6,677 nt of DNA from Caryophanales bacterium UBA3835 (GTDB lineage: Bacteria; Bacillota_I; Bacilli_A; RFN20; CAG-826): contig DGHZ01000050.1 in the NCBI GenBank assembly GCA_002392945.1, positions 1 through 6,677 of the forward strand. Direction: 5' to 3'. Both the position numbers and the translations under genes were made by a program. Below, in pieces: positions 1 to 6,017 of this stretch. The notes beneath the pieces were generated by a model. It was not told where the DNA came from, ran no database searches, and saw only the letters and a list, made by a program, of their open reading frames with translations. The first letter of the stretch is position 1. The number at the start of each line of letters is the position of its first letter.

Positions 1-20
1 GTAATTTTTAGTTTGATAGA

Positions 21-2078
21 TTATTCAAATAAGTCTGGATAATTACTCTTGAAGTAATCATAGACACTTTGATCGTGATATTTGATATCCATTTTCTTTA
101 ACCAATATTCTTTGCTTAAAGAAGAATAGCTACCGGTTTCAGCGACTTTAGTGGTGATTTCAGAAGTAACAGCATTTAAGAATTCTAGACCACGACTTGT
201 AGCATAGCTACCAGTGGATTCAGAATTTCTTAATTTCACATCTTTAGCAGCTTCGATGACTTGGCAGATGTAATATGCACTTCCATCGTCATAGACGATA
301 TCATTGATATAGTCACTACCAGCATAGTTTCCTTCAAATTTGAGGAAGTAAGCACCATTGATGGAGCAGAGATATTTGTTTTCGTCTGCGGCCTTTTCTT
401 TTCTGATTTCCCAAGTGCCGCTTTCTTTAGTATAACGGTCAGTAGCAGCTAATAAGCCTTTATTTTCGTTAGCTGGTTTCCATTGAAGGATTGGGTCAGT
501 AGCGTTTTTCGCTTCTAATTTATTATTCGCAACACCGAGTTGGAATAAATTAGTTTTAATAGTGCCATTACCATCTAGAGATGGACCATTCTTTTGAACG
601 TACCAACCTTTAGTGATAGCTTCAACTTGGCTTAAAGAAATTCTTTCTTGATCAAATCCTTCTTCAGGAGTGACAGTTCCATTTGATGTGAATTTGTTTC
701 TTAAAGAGGTATCGATTTCTTCAAAGCTTTTAGCGCTTAAGAATTCATCATAATCTTCGACCAAATCACCATAGGTGGTGTTTTCATAATATTCTTTGCC
801 TTGTTTTTTGGCATATTTGAAGGCGTCAGAACGTGATTCGTGGATTCTAGCAATAATTTGTTCTGCTTTCCAATAATCAGCGCTAGACTCATCTGTTACT
901 AGAGTAACAGTACTTGGATCATAAACTTTTAAACCCTTAGAGATTTCTTCATATTTTTCAAAGATTTCAAAGTATGGGTTATTGCTATGATTTTCATCAA
1001 CGTAGGCGTAATAATCACCTGTTGGTGCATGAGAATAGATTTCTTTCACTAACTCTTTGACTAATAAGTCAGCGTTAATGTGGAAAGAACTATATTTTTC
1101 AATCTTAATAACGTTGATTAATCTAGCTCTAGATTGTTTAACAGAGTTACTTTCTTCATCTAATAAGTATTGTTCAATTAATAAGTCACTATAGATTTGT
1201 GGTACAACTTCTTTTTCAATATAGTGATATTGAATTGCACCTTCGTCTTCTTCTTGAGATAATCCATAGTTTGTTTGATAGAACTCTCTATGAAGAATGT
1301 TGATGACTTTAGTTTCTTCTCCAACTTTGACTTCTTTTTCAAAGACTTCGTCATCTTCAACAGTGTAGTCAATAATTAAAGGCTTAACACTTTCAACAGA
1401 TTCGTGGTTATATTTAATAACACTTTGACCTGCTTCGTATAAAGATTTTACAAAATCTTTTTCTTTGAAGAAATGTTTTGAGGTATATGTTCCAGAGCTA
1501 ATCTTGGAATACATATTTTCTGCAATTCTTTTTTCGATGTCTTCGTATCTAGAACTAACTCTAGTGATTTCAGACTTACATGGAACGAAAGCTTTATCAT
1601 CTGTAACTGGGGTCCATTTTTCTGGATCAGGGTCATTATCGTTGACGTGTTCACCTTTGTTGTTATAAGCCCAATAAACTTTATGAGATCTTATAAAAGC
1701 ATATAGTTTTTCTATTTCTTCTTTAGAAGCGCTATTTTCATTAACCTGTTCGGCTATTCTGGCCGCTTCTTTTAAAGTTGTGCTGGTATCACCATCAGAA
1801 AGAGTAACTTTGTTATATGCTCCATAAATACTTTGAGCGTAGCGATATAAGACTTTATCCAAAGTCTTGCTTGGAAGATCACCATCATGATATTGATCAG
1901 CAATAATCTTGATAATGTTATTGTGGATTTCTTCGGTTTCATCATCAATTTTAATAATTGGGTCATTGTAGTTACTTGGATGTGATTTAACTTCGTCACT
2001 ACTAGATCCACAGCTTGTTAAACCTAAGATACCTAATAAGGATAAAACTGCTAATTTAGAAAATTTCTTATTTGACAT
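21..2078 (-). CDS. Large surface lipoprotein, possible degenerate PrsA/parvulin-like partner of the upstream foldase
   Basis: The product is 685 aa when started at the ATG at 2076-2078. That ATG sits 8 nt after a perfect AAGGAGG and opens directly into a type II signal peptide: MSNKKFSK, a hydrophobic core at residues 9-20, and lipobox L20-T21-S22-C23, with C23 the predicted lipid-modified Cys. The mature part is hydrophilic, rich in Glu, Lys, Asp and Tyr, with no further membrane segment, so it should be tethered outside the cell. I recognise no family with certainty. A region at about 317-380 (R-A-R-L-I-N-V-I-K-I, then A-D-L-L-V-K-E-L-V-K-E-I-Y, then Y-F-E-I-F-E-K-Y) and a strand at 600-607 (S-A-Y-Y-I-C-Q-V) can be matched by eye to the start and end of the neighbour's PPIC domain, but Asn and Tyr replace the two histidines. 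It is second in a two-gene unit, its start overlapping the upstream stop by 11 bp. It could instead be an unrelated lineage-specific lipoprotein. The gene call is secure; the function is not. Confidence 0.9.
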   Translation of the reverse strand: MSNKKFSKLAVLSLLGILGLTSCGSSSDEVKSHPSNYNDPIIKIDDETEEIHNNIIKIIADQYHDGDLPSKTLDKVLYRYAQSIYGAYNKVTLSDGDTSTTLKEAARIAEQVNENSASKEEIEKLYAFIRSHKVYWAYNNKGEHVNDNDPDPEKWTPVTDDKAFVPCKSEITRVSSRYEDIEKRIAENMYSKISSGTYTSKHFFKEKDFVKSLYEAGQSVIKYNHESVESVKPLIIDYTVEDDEVFEKEVKVGEETKVINILHREFYQTNYGLSQEEDEGAIQYHYIEKEVVPQIYSDLLIEQYLLDEESNSVKQSRARLINVIKIEKYSSFHINADLLVKELVKEIYSHAPTGDYYAYVDENHSNNPYFEIFEKYEEISKGLKVYDPSTVTLVTDESSADYWKAEQIIARIHESRSDAFKYAKKQGKEYYENTTYGDLVEDYDEFLSAKSFEEIDTSLRNKFTSNGTVTPEEGFDQERISLSQVEAITKGWYVQKNGPSLDGNGTIKTNLFQLGVANNKLEAKNATDPILQWKPANENKGLLAATDRYTKESGTWEIRKEKAADENKYLCSINGAYFLKFEGNYAGSDYINDIVYDDGSAYYICQVIEAAKDVKLRNSESTGSYATSRGLEFLNAVTSEITTKVAETGSYSSLSKEYWLKKMDIKYHDQSVYDYFKSNYPDLFE

Positions 2079-4230
2079 AGCATCTTCCTCCTTCTTCTTT
2101 CCATTCTTTTTCATTATCTTTATTGAATGAGAAAGCACAAGTTGTTGGAACGAATGAATCTTTATACATTCCTTCTTCACCTCTTAACTCATTTTGATTG
2201 ATTAATTGAATAAGATATTCAGTCCAAGCTTTATTGATAGATTCTTCTTGAGAGAGTTTGGAACTTTCTCTTAATTGTTCAATGGTCTTTTGAATGTTTG
2301 TTCTAATTACAGATTTTCCTTCTTTATCTTCATCAGAGAAGTGAATTTTGCCAGCAATTTTGCCGCTTCCAAAGTCATAATTGAGTAATGCTTCATAAAT
2401 ACGGTAGTCATAAGCAGCATCAAAGTTGCTGGATTTGACATCGTTCTTGATAGTGTTAACACGATTTGTATAGTAGGAGCTATCATTAACATTTTTAATG
2501 TTAACGTATGTTTCGTGATCCCAGTTATAGTCTTTATCGGTTGGGACTTTTTCAGTGTAGTAATAATCTTCTATGGAAGTGTGTGTTTTCTTAACGGAAT
2601 TCGCTTCATCAATAACTTCGATTGTTTTGTCTGGATCATCTGGATCTTCAACTTCCTTGTAAACGATTTTTTCATATGCGAGTTTATTAGTGTTTTCAAA
2701 GACAGATTTTCTCATCACCATGAAGTGAATTCCGGCTGTACTTCTAACACCGATAACAACGTTATCATTGGTGTCACACAAGACTTTCTTTTCAAATGTT
2801 TTTTCAGAAGTATCTTTGTTAAATTCTAATTTGCTGCTTTTGAAATTATGACTCTTTAACTTTAAGACATCTTCATTATCAAAATTATAAGTTTCAGTTC
2901 CGATATCGTTATCACCAAAACTAACTGTATCGGTCTTTAATAATTCATTTGTAATAACAAATGGGGAACGGAAGTTTAAGAAAGCATTGAATAAAACGTT
3001 TCTTGGTAAAGAGGCTTGGCTTCCTTCTGGAGTGAATGTACCAATCTTTTCTTCCTTAGCCATTAAACCAATTTGTCTAAAGACATCAAATGGAATAGCA
3101 GGTAATAATTTTTGAGCATCCTGTAAGTGAACGTTAACATTAGTTAACATTGTTTCTTTAATAACATCAACAACCTTTTCTTTTGTTTCGCTGATTTCCT
3201 CAACACCTGTTTCTGGATTAACTTTAGAAACAGTGTTTGTAACGATTTCAGCATCTTTATCTAGGCCAAAGGCTTTATAAAGTTTATTGTTAACATCAGT
3301 AACTTCTTTGTTGTTATCACTTAAAAGAGCATCATAAGCATAAGTACCTAATTTGAATTCGTTATAGAATGAGGTTCTTGTGCTCATTAATTCAACGTCA
3401 CCGTATTCACTGCTTGAAGTATCATCAGATAATTTAGCGACTTCTTCGAAAGTGTATTGTCCATCGACTAAGTGTCTCACAATATCCCATAATTTTTCCG
3501 CTTCTGCTTGTGTGATGGTTGCGTGGTTATAATCGCTTGCATCCGCACTTAACTTCACGAGAATATGAATAACGTGATATGGGAATACTGGTTCAACATC
3601 TTTAGTTGCTGGTTCGATTTGTGTCCAATCTTTAGTTTCTTCTCCAGATTGTGTTGCGGAAACACCAACATATTCTTGTTTTAATCCAGGAACAGTTTTT
3701 TCTCCTTCTTCATAGGATTCATAGTGCTTCTTGAAGTACCAGTCATTAATGGCTTCTTTTTCTAATTCGTAAACGAATTTTAATCTTAAATCTTCTTCAG
3801 TTTCTACATTGTTGTTCTTTAAGATTTTTTCCCATTCTTCTTCTGGTTCAGTGCCATTATTGTTGGCATTATCATTAGCGGTTTGTCTAGCTGCTTTGAC
3901 CTTATCAAGGGCATCAGACTTAATTCTACTGAACTTCTTGAGATCAGGTTCTTTTGGATTTTCATCTGCGGCAAGTTTTGGATATTCGTATCTGATTAAA
4001 GATTCAAGGACAGCATTATAGTATTTTGTAGTGCCATCTTTGCTTTCTCCGAATTCACGATACAATTGATCCACGTTGATTTCTAAACGATCGGTCTCAC
4101 TATTGTAACCGATAAAATCAACAACTGATTTGTCGCTTGGGGTAACAGTTGCTGTAGTTCCACAGCTTGTTAACGCAAGTGCGCCGATGAAACTAGTAAC
4201 TAAACCGATAGATAGCTTACTTTTTTTCAT
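2068..4230 (-). CDS. Parvulin-type (PPIC/PrsA-like) peptidyl-prolyl isomerase lipoprotein, expanded
   Basis: The product is a 720-aa lipoprotein. It has n-region MKKSKL, a hydrophobic core at 8-20 and lipobox L20-T21-S22-C23. A helical stretch at 50-175 fits the SurA/PrsA-type chaperone N-domain. A PPIC domain follows: H-I-L-V-K at 222-226, a helix at 239-256, then F-E-E-V-A-K-L-S-D-D (261-270) and Y-G-D (276-278). The last strand is G-I-H-F-M-V-M (500-506), very close to the Pin1 strand G-I-H-I-I-L. H222 and H502 match the paired parvulin histidines and D270 matches the Pin1 Cys113/PrsA Asp position. Residues 304-490 are an extra block not found in ordinary 90-100-aa parvulin domains. Residues 510-690 are mostly acidic and helical. 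PrsA proteins help secreted proteins fold outside the membrane, and that role is inferred here. B. subtilis PrsA is under 300 aa, so this is over twice the usual size. It is first in a two-gene operon, with AAGGAG 10 nt before the ATG. Confidence 0.9.
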   Translation of the reverse strand: MKKSKLSIGLVTSFIGALALTSCGTTATVTPSDKSVVDFIGYNSETDRLEINVDQLYREFGESKDGTTKYYNAVLESLIRYEYPKLAADENPKEPDLKKFSRIKSDALDKVKAARQTANDNANNNGTEPEEEWEKILKNNNVETEEDLRLKFVYELEKEAINDWYFKKHYESYEEGEKTVPGLKQEYVGVSATQSGEETKDWTQIEPATKDVEPVFPYHVIHILVKLSADASDYNHATITQAEAEKLWDIVRHLVDGQYTFEEVAKLSDDTSSSEYGDVELMSTRTSFYNEFKLGTYAYDALLSDNNKEVTDVNNKLYKAFGLDKDAEIVTNTVSKVNPETGVEEISETKEKVVDVIKETMLTNVNVHLQDAQKLLPAIPFDVFRQIGLMAKEEKIGTFTPEGSQASLPRNVLFNAFLNFRSPFVITNELLKTDTVSFGDNDIGTETYNFDNEDVLKLKSHNFKSSKLEFNKDTSEKTFEKKVLCDTNDNVVIGVRSTAGIHFMVMRKSVFENTNKLAYEKIVYKEVEDPDDPDKTIEVIDEANSVKKTHTSIEDYYYTEKVPTDKDYNWDHETYVNIKNVNDSSYYTNRVNTIKNDVKSSNFDAAYDYRIYEALLNYDFGSGKIAGKIHFSDEDKEGKSVIRTNIQKTIEQLRESSKLSQEESINKAWTEYLIQLINQNELRGEEGMYKDSFVPTTCAFSFNKDNEKEWKEEGGRCYVK
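2087..2093 (-). promoter_or_regulatory. Ribosome binding site AAGGAGG of the 685-aa lipoprotein gene
   Basis: A perfect AAGGAGG lies 8 nt before the ATG at 2076-2078, inside the last codons of the upstream gene. It fixes the start there and rules out the 34-codon longer reading from 2180, which would place the lipoprotein signal internally. The same bases encode the upstream protein's C-terminal E-G-G-R-C-Y-V-K region. Confidence 0.85.
2707..2769 (-). other. PPIC domain, terminal strand (residues about 488-508)
   Basis: This segment encodes V-V-I-G-V-R-S-T-A-G-I-H-F-M-V-M, the closing strand of a parvulin fold, with His502 (codon 2725-2727) in the place of Pin1 His157. In PrsA the equivalent is G-P-V-K-T-x-x-G-Y-H-I-I. 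Its separation from the N-terminal part of the domain is the odd feature of this protein. Confidence 0.65.
3322..3579 (-). other. PPIC domain, N-terminal part (residues about 218-303 of the 720-aa lipoprotein)
   Basis: This segment encodes the first strand with catalytic-site His222 (codon 3565-3567), the following helix, the F-E-E-V-A-K-L-S-D-D motif and the G-D turn, ending in F-Y-N-E-F-K-L-G-T-Y-A-Y-D. The order and spacing match PrsA and Pin1 up to this point. The rest of the domain resumes only about 185 residues later, at 2707-2769. Domain edges are by eye. Confidence 0.7.
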
Positions 4231-4240
4231 CTAATTGTTT

Positions 4241-4246
4241 CTCCTT
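4241..4246 (-). promoter_or_regulatory. Ribosome binding site AAGGAG of the 720-aa foldase gene
   Basis: AAGGAG on the minus strand is 10 nt from the ATG at 4228-4230. No other in-frame ATG nearby has such a site or keeps the signal peptide at the N-terminus. Confidence 0.75.
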
Positions 4247-4266
4247 TTCAAATACATAGCGAATAT

Positions 4267-4295
4267 ATTTTATATATCTTCATTTTTACGCGCAA
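4267..4295 (-). promoter_or_regulatory. Candidate sigma-A-type promoter for the lipoprotein operon
   Basis: On the minus strand, TTGCGC (4295-4290) and TAAAAT (4272-4267) are separated by exactly 17 nt. The predicted start would fall near 4260, leaving a leader of about 30 nt before the ATG at 4230. The -10 box lies at the centre of an ATATAT-TTT-ATATAT dyad (4263-4277). The -35 box is weak (TTGCGC against TTGACA), so this is a reasonable guess only. Confidence 0.45.
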
Positions 4296-4296
4296 T

Positions 4297-4312
4297 AATA
4301 ATTTTAATTATT
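4297..4312. repeat. AT-rich inverted repeat between the divergent promoters
   Basis: AATAAT, a 4-nt TTTA spacer and ATTATT form a 6-bp dyad just outside the minus-strand -35 box. It could be an operator, but AT-rich DNA makes such dyads often by chance. The rest of the gap (4313-4368) holds no motif I can name. Confidence 0.25.
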
Positions 4313-4368
4313 TTCGTGCATACACTGGTGCGAAAGCTTAGATTTTTATATTTTTCTTACTATATCGT

Positions 4369-4397
4369 TTGCATATTATTTTTGAGAAAATTACAAT
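4369..4397 (+). promoter_or_regulatory. Candidate sigma-A-type promoter for the suf operon
   Basis: TTGCAT (4369-4374) and TACAAT (4392-4397) are separated by 17 nt, matching the TTGACA/TATAAT consensus at 4 of 6 and 5 of 6 bases. Transcription would begin near 4404, giving a very short leader of about 16 nt that still includes the GAGG site. No IscR-like or Fur-like box was recognised beside it. Confidence 0.6.
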
Positions 4398-4408
4398 AAT
4401 TCAGCATT

Positions 4409-4412
4409 GAGG
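4409..4412 (+). promoter_or_regulatory. Ribosome binding site GAGG of sufC
   Basis: GAGG (within TTGAGGTAG) lies 7 nt before the ATG at 4420 and supports that start. Confidence 0.65.
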
Positions 4413-4419
4413 TAGAAGT

Positions 4420-5241
4420 ATGGCAACTTTAAAAATTAATGACCTACATGTTCAAGTTGAAGGAAAAGAAATCCTTAAAGGTGTCTCTTTTAGTATGTCT
4501 GAAGGAGAAACAGTTGCTTTATTAGGGCCAAATGGACACGGTAAGTCAACTTTATTTAATGCGATTATGGGTCATCCTAGATATAAGATTACAAAAGGTA
4601 GCATTTATTTAGATGATGTCGACTTAACGCATATGACCACTGATGAACGCGCTAGAGCTGGTTTATTTTTAGGATTACAAAATCCTGCTGAAGTTCCAGG
4701 AGTTATTAATAGTGATTTCTTAAGAGCTGCTGTTAATGCAACTAGCAAAGAAAGAGTGTCAACTTATAAATTTTATAAGTTACTTGATAGCGCCACTAAA
4801 GAATTAAAGATGCCATTTGATTTAGCCACTAGAAGTTTAAATGAAGGATTTTCTGGTGGAGAAAAGAAAAGAAACGAAATACTTCAACTGATGCTATTAA
4901 ATCCAAAAATTGCGATGCTTGATGAAATTGATTCTGGACTAGATGTTGATGCTATTCAAACTGTCGCTGATGTGATTAACAAATTAGAAGGTGAAGGAAA
5001 AGGATTTTTAGTCATTTCCCATTATGCTAGATTATTTGATTTAATTAAACCTACAAGAGCAATCGTTATGATTAATGGAAAAATCGTTTTAGATGGAGAC
5101 CCATCTCTTATCAAACGAATCGATCAAACTGGTTATGAATTTATTAAAGCTGAACTAGGAATTAATATCGAAAAAGAAGAGAACAAAATGAATGAAGTCT
5201 CTATCGGAAGTTGCGCTGTTAGAGAGTCAATTAAAAAATAG
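4420..5241 (+). CDS. sufC: SufC, ABC-type ATPase of the SUF iron-sulfur cluster assembly complex
   Basis: The product is a 273-aa soluble ABC ATPase that powers the SufBCD scaffold in the cytoplasm. All nucleotide-binding motifs are present in order: Walker A G36-P-N-G-H-G-K-S-T44, Q-loop Q87 in the SufC-typical G-L-Q-N-P-A-E-V-P-G-V, signature F-S-G-G-E-K-K-R at 144-151, Walker B I-A-M-L-D-E at 164-169 with catalytic E169, D-loop S-G-L-D at 172-175, and switch H201 in V-I-S-H-Y. The E-K-K-R-N-E-I signature and the absence of any membrane partner mark it as SufC and not a transporter ATPase. It is the first gene of the suf operon, 2 bp ahead of sufD. The usual length is about 250 aa; the extra residues are a C-terminal tail (about 250-273) with a single Cys at 264. 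Function is assigned from family motifs with high certainty. Confidence 0.97.
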   Translation: MATLKINDLHVQVEGKEILKGVSFSMSEGETVALLGPNGHGKSTLFNAIMGHPRYKITKGSIYLDDVDLTHMTTDERARAGLFLGLQNPAEVPGVINSDFLRAAVNATSKERVSTYKFYKLLDSATKELKMPFDLATRSLNEGFSGGEKKRNEILQLMLLNPKIAMLDEIDSGLDVDAIQTVADVINKLEGEGKGFLVISHYARLFDLIKPTRAIVMINGKIVLDGDPSLIKRIDQTGYEFIKAELGINIEKEENKMNEVSIGSCAVRESIKK

Positions 5242-5243
5242 AT

Positions 5244-6017
5244 ATGAAGAAGATAATTGTAGATAGAATGAGCAATTTAGACCTATCCACTTATGAGAGT
5301 GAATTATCTTTTGAGTTTGCTTCTGGAGAAACTTCTTTATATCTACATAATTTAAAAAGCGAAAGTGAGCTTAATTTTGAGTTATTGGAGAATGCAGTTT
5401 TATATTTATCTTTCTTTGTGGACTCTACTCTTGAAAATGTGAAAATAAACGCAAATCTCGGAAAAAATGCGAAAATTGTCGTCTATTTTGCTGATTTTAG
5501 TGTTCAGAAGAATAAATTAGATGCGACTATAAATCTTAATGATGAGGGTGCAACTTGTGAATGGCATTTGGCTTCTCTTTCTTCTAATAAAGATAATAAG
5601 GATATTGTGGTAAATATTTATCATAATCATCCATCTACTTTTGGAAGAATTGATAATTATGGAGTCTGTAAAGATGAAGGAAAATTACAGTTTTCTGGAA
5701 TCTCTTATATTTTAAAAGGATGTCATCAATCTAAGTCTCATCAAAATGCGAAAATTGTCGTCTTTGATAATAACTGTGTTGCAAAGGCTAAACCAATATT
5801 AAAAATTGATGAAAATGATATTGAAGCTAGTCACGCCGCTAGTGTAGGAAAAGTTAGTGATGAACATATATTCTATTTAACCTCTAGAGGTTTAAATATA
5901 GAAGAGGCAAAAATGCTTATTACCCTTGGTTATTTAAAACCAATTTTAAAAGGATTTAATGAGTCAATTCAAAACGAGATTGATACTTTAATTGAAAGGA
6001 GACTATCTAATGTATAG
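5244..6017 (+). CDS. sufD: SufD-type SufB/SufD family scaffold protein, compact form
   Basis: The product is a 257-aa member of the SufBD family, which pairs with SufB and SufC to build Fe-S clusters. The family C-terminal signature is clear: A-K-P-I-L-K-I-D-E-N-D-I-E-A-S-H-A-A-S-V-G at 182-202, then F-Y-L-T-S-R-G-L at 210-217 and an end helix (218-255) of the kind that binds SufC. H197 in A-S-H corresponds to the conserved SufD His (His360 region of E. coli). Residues 20-180 are short alternating hydrophobic strands fitting the beta-helix core. Most SufD proteins are 400-440 aa; the N-terminal helical region and several rungs are missing here. It starts 2 bp after sufC with no good Shine-Dalgarno (only GAGAG 17 nt upstream), so translational coupling is likely. 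Met9 (5268) is a less likely start. Position between sufC and sufS favours SufD over SufB. Cys residues are at 105, 142, 160 and 178. Confidence 0.88.
   Translation: MKKIIVDRMSNLDLSTYESELSFEFASGETSLYLHNLKSESELNFELLENAVLYLSFFVDSTLENVKINANLGKNAKIVVYFADFSVQKNKLDATINLNDEGATCEWHLASLSSNKDNKDIVVNIYHNHPSTFGRIDNYGVCKDEGKLQFSGISYILKGCHQSKSHQNAKIVVFDNNCVAKAKPILKIDENDIEASHAASVGKVSDEHIFYLTSRGLNIEEAKMLITLGYLKPILKGFNESIQNEIDTLIERRLSNV
5464..5484 (+). repeat. Direct repeat copy 1 within sufD
   Basis: This is the first copy of an exact 21-nt direct repeat; the second is at 5743-5763. The copies are 279 nt (93 codons) apart and in the same frame, both encoding N-A-K-I-V-V (residues 75-80 here). Confidence 0.85.
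5743..5763 (+). repeat. Direct repeat copy 2 within sufD
   Basis: This is the second exact 21-nt copy, encoding N-A-K-I-V-V at residues 168-173 of SufD. The flanking bases differ from those of copy 1: the protein continues F-D-N-N here and Y-F-A-D in copy 1. Confidence 0.85.
5995..6001 (+). promoter_or_regulatory. Ribosome binding site AAAGGAG of sufS
   Basis: AAAGGAG lies 8 nt before the ATG at 6010, inside the last codons of sufD. It supports an independent, strong start for sufS despite the 8-bp gene overlap. Confidence 0.8.

Noticed and set aside
1..20. Possible terminator after the lipoprotein operon
   Set aside because: Only 20 bases follow the stop codon and they show no hairpin or T-run on the minus strand; any terminator is beyond the window.
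261..452. Short plus-strand open frame with hydrophobic residues
   Set aside because: It is antisense to the 685-aa lipoprotein with no start signals; a shadow frame.
1448..1668. Overlapping short open frames on both strands
   Set aside because: Both lie in the coding body of the lipoprotein in other frames and lack homology features.
2081..2083. Alternative minus-strand ATG just upstream of the chosen start of the 685-aa gene
   Set aside because: It is out of frame with the lipoprotein and only 3 nt from the Shine-Dalgarno, too close for efficient use.
2079..2180. A 34-codon N-terminal extension of the second lipoprotein, starting at 2180
   Set aside because: It would bury the signal peptide and lipobox internally. 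The ATG at 2076-2078 has a perfect Shine-Dalgarno and gives a textbook lipoprotein start.
2515..2829. Plus-strand 104-codon open frame, hydrophobic and Phe/Ile-rich
   Set aside because: It lies antisense inside the foldase gene. Its Phe/Ile/Val-rich composition is what an antisense reading of Lys/Glu/Asp/Asn-rich coding DNA produces, and no ribosome binding site was seen.
4263..4277. ATATAT-TTT-ATATAT dyad as an operator
   Set aside because: It is simple AT sequence overlapping a predicted -10 box and is expected by chance in such AT-rich DNA.
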